Shown in pieces: positions 62,092 through 64,000 of a stretch of DNA of 64,000 bases. Each line of letters starts with the position of its first letter. The first letter of the stretch is position 1. The notes under the pieces are model-generated. The model did no database searches. It was not told where the DNA came from and saw only the letters and a list, made by a program, of their open reading frames with translations. Origin of the DNA: Clostridiales bacterium (GTDB taxonomy: Bacteria; Bacillota; Clostridia; Lachnospirales; Lachnospiraceae); NCBI GenBank assembly GCA_023663185.1, contig JAMPHY010000013.1:32225-96224 (forward strand), written 5' to 3'. The position numbers were made by a program, and so were the translations under genes.

Positions 62092-62406
62092 TTATCGCTC
62101 TAATGATTTCTCAATCTTCCATTTCTGCCCTTTCAAATCGTTCTGTTTCTCATAAAGACTATTCCGCTCTTTGCAAAGTTCTTTCATGCGCTCCAACTGC
62201 GCCCGCACTCCCTCCCGGCAGTCTGGCTCTATCATTTTATATTCCCCGGTCAGATTGCGGATTGTATTATTATTTTCTTTTATCTGCTCCGAAAGGCACA
62301 CCCAGTCTATCAGATTTTGCACTTCCTTATCCGTTTCGTAAAGGTCTGTTTCTGCTACAATCTTAGCACACAGCCGCACCATGACTTTCTTTTCCATATC
62401 CGTCAT
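62092..62406 (-). CDS. Small coiled-coil protein next to the relaxase
   Basis: A 104-residue, highly charged, helical protein (RAQLERMKELCKERNSLYEK). No named family recognised. It starts 18 bp after the relaxase stop, so the two are one unit. Small helical proteins in this place often assist mobilisation. Confidence 0.75.
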   Translation of the reverse strand: MTDMEKKVMVRLCAKIVAETDLYETDKEVQNLIDWVCLSEQIKENNNTIRNLTGEYKMIEPDCREGVRAQLERMKELCKERNSLYEKQNDLKGQKWKIEKSLER

Positions 62407-62423
62407 ATCCTAAATCCCCTTTC

Positions 62424-63794
62424 CTATCGACTCACTTCAAAGGCACGTTTCGGGCATTTATTTACCCTCTCTGCCTGTTCCAATGCCTTTGACCGTTCCA
62501 CTATCGACTGCACCTGTTCTTTGCCTAAATGACGCTCCAAGCGCCCTAAATCAGACACTTTTTCCTGCAATCGGTCTATGGTATCGTTCTGCTCCATGAC
62601 CTTATCTGTCAAGCGGCTAATCTGTGTCTGTCGTCCGTTCACTTTGGCAGTCAGCTTCTTACTTTGTTCTGTAAGCTGTACGCACTTAATTGTCAGATTT
62701 TTTACTACATCTTTTAGCTTCTCCACAAGCGGTAAAGCCTTTTTATCCCGGTATGCCTTTGCGCTCATCAATGCCACCGGCTCTGCCAACTGCCATTTTA
62801 CATCTTCATCATAGACATGAATATTGCGCTCCATGACTTCTTTTGACTGCACCATTTTATTAAGTTCATGCTGTAACTTTTTCTGCTGGTTTTCCAATTT
62901 CTCATTTTCGGATAACAGCTTTTCCTTATCCTCTGTCAGCGTTTCCGTCTGTTCTTTCAGCAATAGGTTTGTCGCGGAAAGTTCCGATACTTCCTGCCGG
63001 ATTGTTTCGCCCTCTTTCCGTATCTGCTCCGTTTCCTGTTCTTCCGCTATCTGCTGATGAAGAATATTGGATAATTCCTCTTTATTGCCGGAAATCGTCT
63101 GTTCCAGTTCCGCAATCTCTTTCTGTCTTTCCTGTTTCTCAAAATCGAGTACAGACAAATGCTTGTTATGCGTTCCTAGCTGTTTCCACTGTACGCCATA
63201 CCGCTCCATAACTTTTGAAAGTTCCTGCTTCTCCGATTCTATCCACTGATTCCATTCTGTCATTCCCCTTGTGCCGCCTTTGAATCCCTGCTCCGACAAT
63301 GCACCCTTTAGTGATACTCTGGTATCAAGTCCACGCTTGCTGTTACGGATAAAAGGAACAAAATCAATGTGGATATGCGGTGTCTGCTCGTCCATGTGCA
63401 GATGGCTTGAAAATACATGAAGATTGGGATTTCTTTTCTGAAACTGCTCCATGAACTCACACAAAATATCTTTTGCCAACTGCCCCTCATTGCTCTGCAC
63501 GTTCATATCATCTTTATTACCGATTTGGAAGATAACCTCATAAAACAATTTCTCCTGCTTACCCCGGCGTATCTTCTCATAATAATCGTCAATCTTTCGG
63601 TCACTCCGCTTCTGCTTTGCATTGTAGCGTTCGAGTGCTTCATCAAAAAGAGTGTGATAGACTTGTTTTATATCCGAATGGCAAAATTCCACGTTATCCC
63701 GGCTTCGTTCCTTATCCACATTTTTAGCTGTAAAGGCTCTTGTGTTGTGATTGACAGAACCCTTTCCCATCATGCCGCTAATCGTTCTTTCCAA
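62424..63794 (-). CDS. Pre/MobV-type mobilisation relaxase
   Basis: Start at TTG 63794, nine bases after GGAGG; ATG 63773 or an ATG at 63833 are alternatives. About 456 residues. Relaxase domain: GSVNHNTRAFTAKNVDKERS and the histidine motif HLHMDEQTPHIHIDFVPF. From ~215 on, a very long coiled coil (GNKEELSNILHQQIAEEQET and onwards) as in Pre/Mob proteins. It should nick oriT and start transfer with help from a conjugative element. It marks the third segment as mobilisable. Confidence 0.88.
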   Translation of the reverse strand: MERTISGMMGKGSVNHNTRAFTAKNVDKERSRDNVEFCHSDIKQVYHTLFDEALERYNAKQKRSDRKIDDYYEKIRRGKQEKLFYEVIFQIGNKDDMNVQSNEGQLAKDILCEFMEQFQKRNPNLHVFSSHLHMDEQTPHIHIDFVPFIRNSKRGLDTRVSLKGALSEQGFKGGTRGMTEWNQWIESEKQELSKVMERYGVQWKQLGTHNKHLSVLDFEKQERQKEIAELEQTISGNKEELSNILHQQIAEEQETEQIRKEGETIRQEVSELSATNLLLKEQTETLTEDKEKLLSENEKLENQQKKLQHELNKMVQSKEVMERNIHVYDEDVKWQLAEPVALMSAKAYRDKKALPLVEKLKDVVKNLTIKCVQLTEQSKKLTAKVNGRQTQISRLTDKVMEQNDTIDRLQEKVSDLGRLERHLGKEQVQSIVERSKALEQAERVNKCPKRAFEVSR

Positions 63795-63862
63795 TAGGCA
63801 TATCCTCCACATTCCCAATATTTGTATCGCCATTTTTACTGCGCCGACAGGCGCAAGGCTTT

Positions 63863-63929
63863 GTTACTTTCCCGAAAGTAACGCAAAAGCACTTTCGACA
63901 CGCTCCGCTTTATCAAAAGTGCCTTTGCG
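63863..63929. other. Candidate oriT upstream of the relaxase
   Basis: GTTACTTTC-CC-GAAAGTAAC (63863-63882) is a perfect 9-bp hairpin. It is followed by CGCAAAAGCACTTT (63882-63895) with a 13/14 complement at 63916-63929, loop of 20. Two adjacent hairpins directly upstream of a relaxase are typical for a transfer origin. The nick site is not identified. Confidence 0.55.
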
Positions 63930-64000
63930 CCCTGCCGGGGGCTTTTCCGTCCGTCACTGTCTGATTTTATCCAGTTCCCAATGCCATGTATTGTTTATCC

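Overview
The window looks like the chromosome of a motile, anaerobic gut Firmicute, most likely a Lachnospiraceae (Clostridia). Supporting signs are AddAB, a PPi-type phosphofructokinase, LplB/YtcP-type sugar ABC permeases without a local ATPase, a long flagellin paired with CsrA, a GHKL/LytTR system and moderate-to-low GC. Species cannot be named from this sequence alone.

Region 1 (1-42.3 kb) is mostly chromosomal housekeeping. It holds addB/addA (1-4.5 kb); cysK with a clear promoter and candidate operator; a sugar locus (an unrecognised glycosidase-like protein convergent with a lipoprotein and two permeases); and a probable operon running right to left, REC-HD-GYP-like > hybrid kinase with HPt > hybrid kinase fused to a DegV domain > glycogen phosphorylase > HIT protein. 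PPi-type pfk follows. Next come two PIN toxin-antitoxin modules separated by a decayed lipoprotein gene, a CaCA antiporter behind a probable yybP-ykoY riboswitch, two MATE exporters, GH25, an rRNA-type methyltransferase, a membrane-protein cluster (VanZ, TraX, DUF2752, N/Q-repeat protein), panE, a large beta-lactamase-fold hydrolase and carB.

Region 2 (42.3-54.3 kb) is a regulation and motility island. A compact type I toxin-antitoxin-like locus has convergent promoters and a shared terminator. It is followed by flagellin with two candidate CsrA sites in its leader, csrA, and a small tyrosine recombinase enclosed by perfect 23-bp inverted sites, so a probable self-inverting segment. Then come an AT-rich two-gene unit with an HD phosphohydrolase, an AgrC/AgrA/chemoreceptor operon with a divergent small ORF, and two pseudaminic-acid genes (pseG, pseF).

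Region 3 (54.2 kb to the end) is an array of integrated elements. The last 18 codons of an elongation factor Tu gene, with a terminator, occur three times in the same orientation (about 54.2, 56.8 and 61.0 kb) with no tuf gene in the window. The copies differ mainly at synonymous positions. This is what is expected if elements integrate into the 3' end of tuf and restore it. The 2.6-kb and 4.1-kb modules each carry a Schlafen AlbA_2/ATPase gene next to phased ~11-bp repeats; the second also carries an HNH nuclease and a methyltransferase. The third segment carries a short ferredoxin-type (QueG-like) protein, a Pre/MobV-type relaxase and an oriT-like region. It runs off the right edge, where an intact tuf and an integrase are predicted.
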